The notes under the pieces: generated by a model
The model's input: the letters and a program-made list of their open reading frames with translations, nothing else
Told to the model about the DNA's origin: nothing
Databases searched by the model: none
Assembly: GCA_003615045.1 (NCBI GenBank)
Contig: ML014295.1
Location: 1-36,482 of the forward strand
DNA: 36,482 nucleotides
Direction of reading: 5' to 3'
From: Caulochytrium protostelioides
Lineage: Eukaryota > Chytridiomycota > Caulochytriomycetes > Caulochytriales > Caulochytriaceae
Position numbers and translations under genes: made by a program
Part shown: in pieces, positions 22,005-32,011 of the stretch
How positions within the stretch are numbered: position 1 is the stretch's first letter
Layout: every line of letters starts with the position of its first letter

Positions 22005-22190
22005 CACAGCGGCTTCGGGGGGTATGAGCATTCGACGTCGACGCGCCGCTCGGCGTCATACGCATACTCCCCTCACGCCTCTCGGACGTCCATCACGTGG
22101 GCGTTCTTTCCTCGTCAAGCCACGACCACGACCCGCAGTTTTGTGTTTCTTTCTTTTTGCTTGTTGACCTCCACCGCCTTCTTGACCGCC

Positions 22191-22778
22191 ATGGACTTTG
22201 CACCCCCTGCCACCGATGGCCCGCGCCGCCAGCGCGTTGAGGCCGCCCCCGGCTGCAAGGTAACGTGATGTCTTGCGACGAAATCGTGGATTCCGGCACG
22301 CTACTGGCCACCCCTGATAGCGCGCGGCTGGCCATGGTCGCCGGTGCGCCGGGCCGATAAGGGTCATGAGCCACCGGTACGATCCAGAACACTCACCCGG
22401 CTTCTCTTCATGACCCGCCCCTGTTGCGCGTGATGGCGACTTACCCGCCCGCCATGGGCTTCTGGTGGTGATGTTGACGGAACCGACGTCCATGCGGCCC
22501 GCCCTGCCGTGATGGGTGCTTTGCTCGCCGGCGCGCAGATCTTTGTCGGCAACCTGTCCTGGTCGGCGACGAACGACACCCTCCACGAGACCTTCAAGGC
22601 CTTCGGCGACATCCTGGACTGCATTGTCCTCCGCGACCGCCTGAACGGCCGCTCGCGCGGCTTCGGCTTTGTCACGTTCGACAACACCGAGTCCGCCCAG
22701 AAGGCCATCGAGACGTGGAACGGCAACGAGCTCATTGGCCGCCCCATCAATGTCAACCTGGCCCAGGGCCCCAACTAA
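22191..22778 (+). CDS. Small single-RRM RNA-binding protein (2 exons)
   Basis: Exons 22191-22259 and 22539-22778 encode 102 residues. The 279-base intron (GTAACG...GCAG) falls between codons 23 and 24, in phase 0. Exon 1 gives a short Pro/Arg-containing leader starting MDFAPPATDG. Exon 2 is one complete RNA-recognition motif: RNP2 is IFVGNL at residues 24-29 and RNP1 is RGFGFVTF about 40 residues later, followed by the last beta strand (GRPINVNLAQ). The protein stops right after the fold, with no glycine-rich or RS tail. It resembles the RRM of glycine-rich RNA-binding proteins and nucleolin/Gar2-type proteins but cannot be assigned further. The exon 2 frame is open back through an in-frame ATG at 22512 inside the intron. 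An alternative promoter could therefore give a protein starting MGALLAGAQ, though I prefer the spliced model because its donor, acceptor and leader are all good. Confidence 0.9.
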
Positions 22779-23726
22779 GCCGCCGACCGGACCGCCGCCG
22801 TCCCACCCCGCGGCGATGCCGCGCCATCACGGCGATGTCGCGCCGCGGCATGGACGGCCGGGACGCCGACGAGGCGACGGTGAGCGAGTGAGAGCAGGGA
22901 GTGGATACGCTTGGGCATCTCTGGTGTGAATGGTGCTCACGATGGTCTGACTTCTCGGTCACCCCCTGTCAGTCTGGTCGGTCTTGTGATTGGACGGCGG
23001 GGCGTGCGTGTCGCTTGCGGCGTCGCTCCCGCCCCGCCGTCTGGTGCCTGCCGTCGGTGGCCGCGTTCCACCTGCATCCCGCGTTTTCCTCTCGCTCCTC
23101 TTCTATTTCGCTCCAGCTTGCCCTCCATCCCATCGTCTTAACTTTACAGCATTTTTGATCGGCATTAGTCCTTGCCCTGGCGTCATTTGCTTCATGACTT
23201 GCTGCACCGACCCCTCCAACACGCTCAACACACCCAACACACACCGGACACATGCTTTTCACGTCGGTTTCTCCTTTCTTGTTTTCTTGTTTCGCTGACT
23301 GTTTCGCCCTGTCGTGGCGGCCGTCTCTTTTTGTCTCGTTTTGTCTCGTTTCATGCTGCTTCTTTCGGACGCCACTGCGACGCGCTGCCCGCTCTTTGTC
23401 GTACCGCGAGTCGCTCGGTTGGCGGAGGTTTCGCTCGCTGACCCTGGCGACCCACGGTCCCGGCGACGGTTGGGGGGGTTCCGGCATACTCGCACCACGT
23501 TCGCGGCTGTCTCGCCTTTCTGTCTGTTTATGTTCTTTTGTTTGTTGTACACTTATCCGATTCCGAAGGATGCCGGCGGGAAGGACCGTGGAGGGGAAGG
23601 GGGGAGGGACGCTGTGGGACGCGAGAGAAGCCGCAGGGCTCTCGACGTCGCATCGCGCGCGCGCTCCGCTCGCGCCACGGGCAGGGTGCGCCGGATTGGC
23701 CGCGGGACCAGCGGACGCCAGCGACG
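22779..23726. other. Convergent 3' region, RRM gene / HAPSTR1-like gene
   Basis: A 948-base interval between two stop codons. Its plus strand becomes strongly pyrimidine-rich from about 23040 to 23560, with little repeat structure. A branch-site-like CTTAAC followed by TTTACAG at about 23139-23151 looks like a 3' splice site, but I find no convincing exon after it. Both transcripts probably end here. No gene is supported. Confidence 0.5.
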
Positions 23727-24177
23727 TCACGAGGGCGGATGCCCGCTGGCGAGATCCATCATCCGCGACCGCTTGGCCGCGAGATCGCCGCCGTGCGTCA
23801 TATCCATGTCGGTGTCGAGGTGCAGCTGCGCCAGCTGCGACGGGGAGAGCCGCAGCCCCGCGGCGGCGGCGGCCGTCGTCGTCGTCGTCCCCGCTAAGCC
23901 CGCGGCATCCCCGCGGGCGCCCGGCGAGAGCGTCGGCGCGCCCGGCGACGCGGACGCCGCGGCGAGCGGGCCGCCCGGATGCAGATGCGGGTCGGACGTC
24001 CACGTGCGTTTCCACGGGACCCCCGGGTACAGCTGGGGCGACGGGGCCTGCGCCGACGTCGGCGGGTGTGCGTGCGCGGGCGACGGCGAGGCACGGAGAT
24101 GCGCGTGCCCAGGGTGCGGATGGGACGACGTGCCATGAGCCTGGCCGGGGCCATGCATCGCCAGATGGGGTGACGCG

Positions 24178-24209
<32 letters not shown>

Positions 24210-24830
24210 CGGCGGCGGCGGCGGTGGTGGCGGAGCATGCAGCGAGGCCCTCGGCGGCGACGGGTCGGTCCCGGCGACCGACGTGTCGCCGTCGCCCGTG
24301 CACGGACCCGACCCGCCGCCGCCACTGGTGCTGCCGCTGCCGCCGCCACGACGCCCGTGGCGGGCGGTCGCGACGTCAAGCCCAAAGGCGCCGGCCGATC
24401 CGGGGAGCGTCGGCGTCGGGGGCGTCGAGGACGAGCCGGCCAGCGGGCCGTGGACCCCGGCGCCCGCGGCCGCGGCCTCCGCCTCGGACATCCAGGCCTC
24501 GACGCCGCTGGCCTCGGACAGCTGCGCGCCCTGCGCGTGCAGGAAGTGGATGAGCTCCGTGACGCCGACGGTGCGCGGCTGCATCGCGCCGCCGTGGCCG
24601 TGGCCGTACGGGTGGCCGCGCGTCGGCTGGCTGCAGAACTGCGCGAGGTGGCGCAGGCACGCCGTGTAGCCCTGCTCGAAGCTCTGGCGGGACTGGCGCG
24701 TGCTTTCCTTGTAAAGCTGGGTGACCGCGGCCGCGGCGTGGCGGAAGGTCGCGGCGAGATCGGGCGCGTCCGGCCCCGCGGGCGCCGCCGCCAGGGCCGA
24801 CGACGCCGTGGCCGACGACGGCGCCTCCAT
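23727..24830 (-). CDS. HAPSTR1 / C16orf72-like protein (UPF0472, DUF4588)
   Basis: A 367-residue protein whose N-terminal region matches the conserved core of animal HAPSTR1 (C16orf72, TAPR1). The segment FRHAAAAVTQLYKES is at residues 29-43, followed by RQSFEQGY, the LRHLAQF segment and an ELIHFL motif at 92-97. The tail LAQLHLDTD followed by AKRSRMMD also echoes the family end, a short Leu/His segment and a basic nuclear-type cluster. The animal protein is a nuclear stress-response scaffold that binds the ubiquitin ligase HUWE1; whether that holds here is inference. Between the two conserved parts lies about 200 residues of Pro/His/Ser/Gly-rich disorder, including ten consecutive His at about 208-217. 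An in-frame TGA lies about 15 codons before the ATG, supporting this start unless an upstream exon exists. The animal N-terminal Trp-rich block is not visible. Confidence 0.75.
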
Positions 24831-26317
24831 TCGGGCGCGTCGGACGGCGCGCCGCCGGGGTCGATGGGATCCTCAGTCGCGGCCGGGCGGGGCTGGGAGC
24901 GTGCCTGCGGAGGCGAGGGGCCGCCGCGTCGCTGGCCGCTGGGCGGCGTCCGCTGCGATGCCGCACGCCGCGCCCACAAGTCGGTCCGTCACGGATCGGC
25001 TGCGGCGGTCCGGGCGAGAACGCACCGTCTCGAGGGGCTGCGCCACGGTCGGAGCGGGCCGGCAGGCAAGCCCAGCAGGCCGTCGGGCCGCGAGAAGCGC
25101 GCCGACGTTGTTGAAGCGGAGCGACTGGGCAGCGGCGAGGGGCTACGCGACGGACAGCCGCGGGCCGTCCGGGGGTATTGTGGGGCGAGGAGCAGACGCA
25201 GAGGCGGGTCTCGGGACACGCAGCATTCAACCGTGGTGATTCACTGTTTGTCGGAGGAAGGTATAGCTCTGATTGCCAGTGTTGCCGTGATGGTAGTGAT
25301 GGCTGCGGCTGCTCGGCCGTCCGAAGGTGCCGCTCCGCGGGTCCAGAACGAGACGACCCCGTCGCCAATCGTATGAGCCGATGCGAGGCGTGAAGAGGAG
25401 AGGCTCATAATGCAGAGAGCAGATCCATCGGAGCGCATCGCTGCTCGCGGGGGGGCGTCGGCGATGGCATGCGTCGCTCGCATCGGCCACCGGGTTCAGA
25501 GTCCGACACGGGTGCGGCGCTCATGGAGAGGACCGACGGCGATGCGAGGGCTGCGCCACGCTTTGCCAGGCAAAGAAACGGCGTTGCGGCGTCGTCGACA
25601 CGCGCGCGGCCCGGCGGACGCAGCGGCCTGGCCGGCACCGCGTCCGCCGGGCCGCAGGCCATCGACCCGTGTCGACGCCGCCGCGAGCGCACGAAAACTC
25701 CGATTCATACTCCGACACCACGCGACAGCGATGGCGGCGCGCGGCTCCAACCCCACGGCATGCCGATCCCTCCGCGATGTCCCGAGCGCCCGCCGCTCGT
25801 GGCTCGTCGCTCGCCCGCGGCGCCCCAGCCACACGCGTCCGCGCACGCGGCCTGCCCCCGCCACCGGGGGCGCCGAGCGCCGGCGGGCGACGCCTCGCGA
25901 AACACCGCTTCAGCAGCAGCAGCCGCAGCCGCAGCAGCAGCAGCAGCAGCAGCCGCCGTGGCAGCCGCCGTGGCGGCGGCGGGCCCAGTGACACGGGTGC
26001 GCCTGCCGCGGGGGTGCGCCGTGGCGGCCATGACGAATGCCGCGGAGACGGACCCACGACGCACGGGGTCGCATGCACGTGGTCGCAGGCACGTGGTATG
26101 TCTCGCATGCGGCGAGGCGAGGGGTCGGTCGGCCGGCGCGACGAGGCCGGTCTGGCGCGGCCGTCACACGCCGACGCATCGACCTCCATCTCGGCTGGAT
26201 CCGCTGCCGCGTGGCCTCATCTCGCTTCCTGCTGGCCCCACTGGTCCTGCGCGCACCGCCCTGTCGACTCGCTCTCCCATTGCCTCGCCTCTGCGCGTCC
26301 ACGACCGATCGCTCATC
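24831..26317. other. Divergent intergenic region, HAPSTR1-like / RPB11
   Basis: A 1.5 kb gap between divergent starts. I see no domain-bearing frame, no clear TATA box and no RNA gene. Long open frames across 25400-26380 are compositional, although one runs in frame into RPB11 exon 1. The sequence is locally AT-richer around 25230-25290 and 25355-25410. Confidence 0.55.
25911..25957 (+). repeat. CAG/CCG compound triplet repeat
   Basis: About 15 triplets of CAG interspersed with CCG, in intergenic DNA about 360 bases before the RPB11 start. The enclosing open frames have no recognisable protein. Confidence 0.85.
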
Positions 26318-26989
26318 ATGTCGAACGTTAACGCGCCGCCGTCCTGGGAGCTGTTCCACATCCCAGATGGCATGAAAAAGTAAGGGCCCGTTGCCTTGGG
26401 CGACGTCGACGCTGCCGACGATGGTGACGACATATCGACGATACCGTCGACGACTCGTCGCCCAGTCCACAAGTCTGTTGCGAAGATCTCATCGCTCATT
26501 CTCTTTATCTCTCTCTCTCCCTCTCTCCCTTGATCGGGTGATCGATGCTTGATTGCTGCCTGCTGGTGACCGGCTTGCTACCGGCTTGCTGTGGCCTGGA
26601 TACGGTGCTAAAATCATCATGATGGGGTCCCCGTTTGACCATCGCATCGCTGCTTCTTTAGGATTTCCATGGTCAAGGACACCAAGATCCCGAATGCGGC
26701 CACATTCACCTTCCTCAAGGAAGACCACACGCTCGCCAATATCCTGCGCATGGCGCTGCTCCGCGACCCGAAGGTCCTGTTCGCCGGCTACAAGGTGCCG
26801 CACCCGCTCGAGCACGACTTTGTACTCAAGATCCAGACCACGCTCGACACCACGCCCATCGAGGTCCTCCGGAACGCGACGCGCGCGCTGCTCCAGGAAA
26901 TCATGGACATCAAGCTCAAGTTTGAGAACGAAATCCTCATGTATGGCAGCCGCCAGCTCTACCGCACCTCGGTCGACATTGCTTTCTAG
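26318..26989 (+). CDS. RPB11: RNA polymerase II subunit RPB11 (2 exons)
   Basis: Exons 26318-26379 and 26662-26989 encode 129 residues, near the usual 115-120. The 282-base intron (GTAAGG...TTAG) splits a Lys codon at residue 21. Exon 1 supplies the conserved start MSNVNAPPSWELFHIPDG; without it the protein would begin at an internal Met. The core carries the RNA_pol_L signature KEDHTLANILRMALLRDP and the diagnostic FAGYKVPHPLEH, which distinguishes RPB11 from the Pol I/III paralogue AC19. RPB11 pairs with RPB3 to form the alpha-like assembly platform of RNA polymerase II in the nucleus. The C-terminal helix (about 85-115) is intact. It converges on the KIAA1143-like gene with 221 bases between stops. 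Identity is certain and the splice model is very well supported. Confidence 0.97.
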
Positions 26990-27210
26990 AGCCGGCCGAC
27001 CCCTTCAGCGCTGCTGTGCATTGCACGACGCATGCGCGGTTGCCTCCGCCTAACCTCCCTGGATCCGCGAGGATCTGCGCCACGCGTCGCGATCGTGCGT
27101 CGCTGCGTTGCGCGCTTTGTATAGTTTAGCGAACCAAAATGATTGTGAATAGAGACCGGCCCGCGTATGGCTTGGGATGGGTGCGCGATGCCCATCATCG
27201 CGAAAGCGTT

Positions 27211-28072
27211 TTAAACCGGCGCGTCGTCCTCGTCGTTGCCGCCAAAGGACAGTACCGCCCGTCGCGGCTTCGTGTCCTTTGCGCGTCGCGACGCTGACGA
27301 TGCTGACGATGCTGACGATGCTGCTGATGCTGCTGATGCTGATATGCCCAAAGTGGCGGACGCGGCGCGGCCGTTCTTTTTGACAGGCGCTGTCGGCGTG
27401 GACACCCCCGACGACGCGGACGGACCGGAGCGCCGCATCTTGCTAGCACCCAGGCGGCTCGGCGCCCGCGGCAGCGCGGCATCCGACCGAGGCGCCGTCA
27501 GGACGGCGGCCAGCGCGCCCTTCGGCCGGCGGGCGCCGGTCGACGGCGCCACAGACCGGTCGGCCTCGCGATGCGCGGCGGTGCCGCCGCGGTGCACGCG
27601 GCCGAGCCGCCTCGCATCTTCCTCCGAGACCCCGCTGGATGGATCCCATTCCACCAGCGGCTGCTCGTCCTCGCGGTCCTCGGGCCCGTCGCCGTCGTGG
27701 CCGGCATGGCGCGCAGCGGCGGCAGCGGCGGCAGCGGGCGACGCCCGCGTCAGGCCTGACGTGTCCTCGGGCGTCTGTCCCGCGAGCAGGCGCGACAGGA
27801 ATGCTGGCGTCTCGGCCTCAAAGCGGACATTCTGTCTGCTCGGCCCGAAGCAGGGTACCGCCCCCCGCGACGGTGATCCGCATCACGGCGGGTTTGCGGT
27901 GGGCGGCACACCCCCGCATGTTCCGCAAATACCACCAAAAACATGGGCAGACGGGTCGTGTCAGTGGCGTGTCATGAGGGCATCCACATGACGAAACCAG
28001 CGTCATCGCTGCTCCGGGTCTGTCATGTGATAAAGGATCTTACCTAGCGCGATAGCTTCCCTTGGGTGACAT
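27211..28072 (-). CDS. KIAA1143-like protein, DUF4604 family (2 exons)
   Basis: On the minus strand, exons 28072-28044 and 27835-27211 encode 217 residues. The 208-base intron (GTAAGA...GCAG) splits codon 10. The joined start reads MSPKGSYRARQNVRFEAE followed by TPAFLSRLL. This matches the family pattern of a short basic start and a PAFL-R-(L/F) motif (residues 20-26 here). An acidic EDEQP segment follows at 65-69, again as in KIAA1143, and the C-terminus ends LSFGGNDEDDAPV, corresponding to the LLSF-acidic end of the family. The function of the family is not established. Between the conserved blocks lie an Ala8 run and an Ala/Ser repeat region at about 174-190, encoded by GCTGAC/GCTGAT repeats at 27296-27343. 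No in-frame start would survive without the first exon, because a stop interrupts the frame in the intron. The transcript also carries an overlapping upstream ORF, described in findings. Confidence 0.82.
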
Positions 28073-28786
28073 GGCGGGACATGCGTTGAAGGGAGGGAAA
28101 GGGCCTTCCTCAGACCCACGGCAGCGTCACTCGTCGAATCGAGCCGCCGACGCGTGCGTGATCACACCCTGGCGAGAGTGTCGACCCCCAGGGCCGTTCG
28201 CCGTTGCAGGGCGACCCGTCATGGTGCGACAGGCACGCTGGGTGGTCTTCGCTTATTTTTCGGGGTGGGGAGGAAACGGAGTCGTCCAGAAGCCCCACCC
28301 TACCGAGAGCGGGGTTCATCGCCAGGCAAAAGCGCGTAAGCCACTCAGGCACGAAGGCCCTTTCACGAGCCGCCTTCGGCCATTCCTGGCATCGGATCGG
28401 GCGTGGTAGCCAAACGGCCGATCCGTCATCGTGGTGTAGGTGCGCGTTCCACGACGCCGTCGAGCGATCGTGTCCCACAAGAGATCCAGAAGAAAACCGG
28501 ATGCATCGACCATGGGCATCGAGTCGGTGGCTGCTGCTACGGGCAAGCTGAGCAGCGCTTCGGTGGTACATGGTTTTGCATCATCGTATCCCCACCGATG
28601 CTATGCACCACGGTGTCGCCACCAGAGCTCCGAACCGCCTATGAAAAGTATTCTCGGTGGTCTCTCGCAGAGCCAATGATACGCCCCGATGATCGGGATA
28701 ACCTCGTCCATCGAGTGTGATCTCCATTTATTGCTTAATATACAAAACAGTATCGTTCCACTCGTCAGAAAGACAGCAGGCAGCAA
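28073..28786. other. Intergenic region, KIAA1143-like 5' side / YTP1-like 3' side
   Basis: A 714-base gap between two minus-strand genes in tandem. It holds the promoter of the KIAA1143-like gene and the 3' end of the YTP1-like gene. Base composition is mixed. Open frames on both strands (for example minus 28110-28571) have no recognisable domain. I see no repeat or RNA gene. Confidence 0.5.
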
Positions 28787-31700
28787 TCACGAGAGCGGCG
28801 CGAGCAGCACTTGCTTGCGAGCGTGTCGCACCAAGCGACGCTTCAGCGCCTGCAGCCAGACCGCCGTGGCCAGCACGACGCCCAGGATCGCTAGCAGACC
28901 CGTGGTCGCCAGCACAACCAAAAAGATCACGTCCTGCGTCACTTTCTCCGCCGCCGCATGCGCCTGCAGCGCCACCGCCGCCGCGTCCAGAGATATCCCA
29001 CCGAGGGCACTCGTGCCTGGCGTCTCGCCCAGTGCCCCATCGTGACCGTGGCCGTTGTCATGACCATGGCCATGGCCATGCGCGTGGGCCGAGAGGACAC
29101 CGAACCCGGCGCGCCGCAGCGCGTTCGTCACATCGCGCGCCGACAGGGTAAAGATGAGACCGCCGACCATTAGCAGCATCCCGGCGAAGAACTCAAAGAG
29201 CGGCGGGTCGATTGCGAGCAGCGCGACTGGGTCGGCGGGCTGCACAACGTAGCCTCGCGGCGTCATGGCAGCCGTTGGCGGGGCGGGAGCGACATGCGAT
29301 GGCGGCGCCGAGCCTCGACTGCTGGCGCCGGGGAATCCTAGAGGTTGAACTACCTGGTACGGCGTGCCGCGCAGCGACACATAGCCGAGCAATCGAAAAA
29401 TGCCGCCGACCGCCAGGAGCCCGCCCCACACGTAGTGCAGCAAGGCCGCCAGCTGCGACGACTGGCCATGCGACCGCAGCAGCAGGCCCAGCAGGATCAT
29501 CGCGCTGCCGGGGATCACGTTGGCCGCATTGAACTGCGGCATGGCGAGCTGCAGGCGGACAAGCGGCGTAACGCGCTGGGGGTGACGTGAAGGAGCCGGC
29601 GAGGGAGGCTTGCTATCAAGCGAAGAGCGCTCAGCACGTTCAACAGGGTGTTCCCCCGACGGGCGATGATGACGCGAGGCACGGAGCGCGGCATCAACAA
29701 TGGCGTGCGCCATCGCTTCACGGCGACGGCGCAAGGTCACGCGCTCCATGAGAAGGGCCACAAAGCCCACCACGAGAAGCACGCCGGCGATAGCCTCGTG
29801 CTGAATATCGTGGTGGCTGGGCTCGTGCGACCCAGGGGTGGCATGCGTCGCGAGTCGTTCAAGCCAGATATTGGTGATGCCATACACAAACAGCAAGCAC
29901 GACTCGACAGCTTCCGGGGTGGCGGCCATTGTGAATAGCGTCATCCCCGCTCCCATCTCGCCGTCGCGGGCTTCTGCATCCCACGGCGAGGTCACAGACG
30001 ACGTCGATGGCGATGCTGACGTTGCGTCGCGCGATGCCACGGGCGTCAATGTGGGAAGTGCGACAGCAGGATGAGACGGCGAGGTCCACCGGTCAAGGCT
30101 CTGCCGCTCGAACCACACGTCGAGGACATCGGCCGACGTGAGAAGAAAACGAGGTAGGACAAACGTAGAGATGACACGGAGCCCGCGACGCACCACCCGC
30201 CCCACGGCTTGTGACGCAGCACCCACCGGCACCGAAACGAGATTTTTGGGTGTTGCAACAGACCGAGGCCGTGTGGCGGCTGCCGTCGTCGTCGAACCGG
30301 GCGAACCGGGGGATGGGAAGTCGACATCGAGCCAAGCCACCTGATATCCCCAGCGGCCACGAGAGAACCAGCGAGTGAGACTGGCGGCGCCGACGAGCAT
30401 AAACACGCCGCCTTTGATCCAGTGGGCGAGACCATTGAATTTCTCGATACCTTGGAACCAGCCCATGAGGGTGACCCACCCGAGAATGATTTGCAGAGGT
30501 GCCAGGCACGGCAGCAGCAGATAGCGTCCGAGCAAAGTCGTATGGATCCACGTGGCCGAGCGACCGAGGGTCATGGCGACACGGTAGAGCATTAGGATGG
30601 CATAGCGTAATGGGGCAGACAGAGCAGCCGCCGTCGACAGATATGGCATGGACGCCCATTCGTCATCCGTGGATTTCAGATCGCTATCGACCAAATATTC
30701 CTTTTCATAATTGATATCCATTCCTGCTGGTTCTTTGTGTTCAGCATCCACGTCCACGTTCATGTCGCAGCTGTCGGAATGGGAGGGAGCGAAGACATTT
30801 GAGGCGGGCGGTACGATGGAAGGCAGGCAGTGGTGGCGATCGCCGTTCAATGTGTACCCCGTCGACGATGTCGTCGAGACGCTTGATGGACGGCGGGGGA
30901 TGGTCGTTTGAGCACTCAGCACAGCATGGGCTGACGCCAGGCCGTCGTGTCGGGAGTGATCGTGGCGAGCCGCATGGGCGGTCGCTAGAGATTCAGGAAC
31001 ATCATTAAACAGCAACTCGTGTTCGGCATGAGCGTCCACGGCGGTGGCATCGTCACCGCGCTGCGAAGCAACACGGCCGTAGTGGTACTGGCGTCCGTCG
31101 GAACCGCCCAGCATTGAGCTAGCGCGAGTCGGTGACGTCAGGGTCGCTCCACTGGAAGATGATGCCGATCGCATGCGGCAAATTTTGCGCCAGATCCCAA
31201 GCATCGCTTGAGCAGCAACGAGCCAAGTCATAAACCAACCGAGGCGAGCATGGGCTGCATGTGGATAGAGGTTCGGTGTGTTCGCGCCAAAGGGGAGGAC
31301 GTGCAGGACCATGACGCCGAGGGCATGGGCCATAACGCCGGCCAAGGCCAGTAGATAGTGTGGCGGCATACCGACAGCCCAAGCCGAGGGCATCGTGGCG
31401 CCCATGCGTTGCAGCGAGGCTGGAAGCCTCAGGTAGACGGCACGGAGCACGGCCAGCGGGAGGAGGACGACCCACGCCAGCAGCATCAGAAAGATGTGAC
31501 TGAGCAGCGCGAACCGGGCCACGGCGCGGCCCTCGCGTTGCCGGCGGCGTTCACGGGACTTGGCTTCGTCTTTTAGTCCGTCAGGGTCAGCTTGGCGGTC
31601 GTTGTCGCCGTGGTCGCGATGGGCTGGCTCCTGATCATTTGAGAGAAACAGGTACGTCATGTATGAAAGGGATGCGGGAGGCGGCGGTGGCTCCAAGCCA

Positions 31701-32011
31701 ATCGTTCCGCCCTTCGTCGCGTGGCTCGCGCCATGCTTACTCGAGGTAGCCTCGGGGATGAGACCCAAAGAGGAGAGTGAGGCATGGTGGCCTTCGTGAG
31801 CGGCCACGGGCTGCCACATCGTTAAGCTCATCAGAAAAGACACAGAAATGACTGTGATCATGAACCGGGTGCCGATACTCTTCTCGGAAAAACTCCGGGT
31901 CGGTCGGTCGGTCGGTGCCCTCCGGTTCAAGTGGTCACGACGTCCTGATCGGCGTTGCTTGGGGGCATGCCTGGCGACCGTCATTGCCGTTTCATCGACC
32001 GGGCTCATCAT
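28787..32011 (-). CDS. YTP1-like multi-pass membrane protein
   Basis: A 1074-residue integral membrane protein of the fungal YTP1 type, whose function is not established. Residues 51-72 form a signal-peptide-like hydrophobic stretch ending VAAHEGHH. Initiation at Met51 would make a classic signal peptide, so the annotated start (ATG at 32011, second ATG next to it, in-frame TAA upstream) may be too long. An N-terminal block of three helices (about 166-193, 216-240 and 256-275) has the His-bearing pattern of the DUF2427/cytochrome b561-like domain (SHIFLMLLAWVVLLPLAVL). A long central loop follows (about 280-460). The second half has about eight further helices, including VESCLLFVYGITNIWLERL, AIAGVLLVVGFVALLMERV and FEFFAGMLLMVGGLIFTLS, typical of the YTP1 C-terminal domain. 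A His/Gly-rich segment at about 976-988 (HAHGHGHGHDNGHGHDG) could bind metal. Third codon positions are less GC-biased than in the left half of the window. Confidence 0.88.
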   Translation of the reverse strand: MMSPVDETAMTVARHAPKQRRSGRRDHLNRRAPTDRPTRSFSEKSIGTRFMITVISVSFLMSLTMWQPVAAHEGHHASLSSLGLIPEATSSKHGASHATKGGTIGLEPPPPPASLSYMTYLFLSNDQEPAHRDHGDNDRQADPDGLKDEAKSRERRRQREGRAVARFALLSHIFLMLLAWVVLLPLAVLRAVYLRLPASLQRMGATMPSAWAVGMPPHYLLALAGVMAHALGVMVLHVLPFGANTPNLYPHAAHARLGWFMTWLVAAQAMLGIWRKICRMRSASSSSGATLTSPTRASSMLGGSDGRQYHYGRVASQRGDDATAVDAHAEHELLFNDVPESLATAHAARHDHSRHDGLASAHAVLSAQTTIPRRPSSVSTTSSTGYTLNGDRHHCLPSIVPPASNVFAPSHSDSCDMNVDVDAEHKEPAGMDINYEKEYLVDSDLKSTDDEWASMPYLSTAAALSAPLRYAILMLYRVAMTLGRSATWIHTTLLGRYLLLPCLAPLQIILGWVTLMGWFQGIEKFNGLAHWIKGGVFMLVGAASLTRWFSRGRWGYQVAWLDVDFPSPGSPGSTTTAAATRPRSVATPKNLVSVPVGAASQAVGRVVRRGLRVISTFVLPRFLLTSADVLDVWFERQSLDRWTSPSHPAVALPTLTPVASRDATSASPSTSSVTSPWDAEARDGEMGAGMTLFTMAATPEAVESCLLFVYGITNIWLERLATHATPGSHEPSHHDIQHEAIAGVLLVVGFVALLMERVTLRRRREAMAHAIVDAALRASRHHRPSGEHPVERAERSSLDSKPPSPAPSRHPQRVTPLVRLQLAMPQFNAANVIPGSAMILLGLLLRSHGQSSQLAALLHYVWGGLLAVGGIFRLLGYVSLRGTPYQVVQPLGFPGASSRGSAPPSHVAPAPPTAAMTPRGYVVQPADPVALLAIDPPLFEFFAGMLLMVGGLIFTLSARDVTNALRRAGFGVLSAHAHGHGHGHDNGHGHDGALGETPGTSALGGISLDAAAVALQAHAAAEKVTQDVIFLVVLATTGLLAILGVVLATAVWLQALKRRLVRHARKQVLLAPLS

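Larger units (their letters stand above)
19371..22190. other. Repeat-rich divergent intergenic region, DBF4-like / RRM gene
   Basis: This 2.8 kb interval separates two divergent genes. A minus-strand frame at about 19380-19530, read just upstream of the DBF4-like ATG, contains a non-repetitive hydrophobic stretch (ILKRLFLADPIDFF) that could be leader or an unrecognised first exon. The rest consists of GC-rich simple sequence in several tracts, with long open frames (for example minus 20368-21948) that are compositional artefacts. A tRNA-like B-box motif at 20853 is discussed separately. The last 190 bases hold the TATA box of the RRM gene. Confidence 0.55.

Noticed and set aside
22969-24303. 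444-codon minus-strand frame overlapping the HAPSTR1-like gene
   Set aside because: It uses another register of the same strand, and the family motifs lie only in the 23727-24830 frame.
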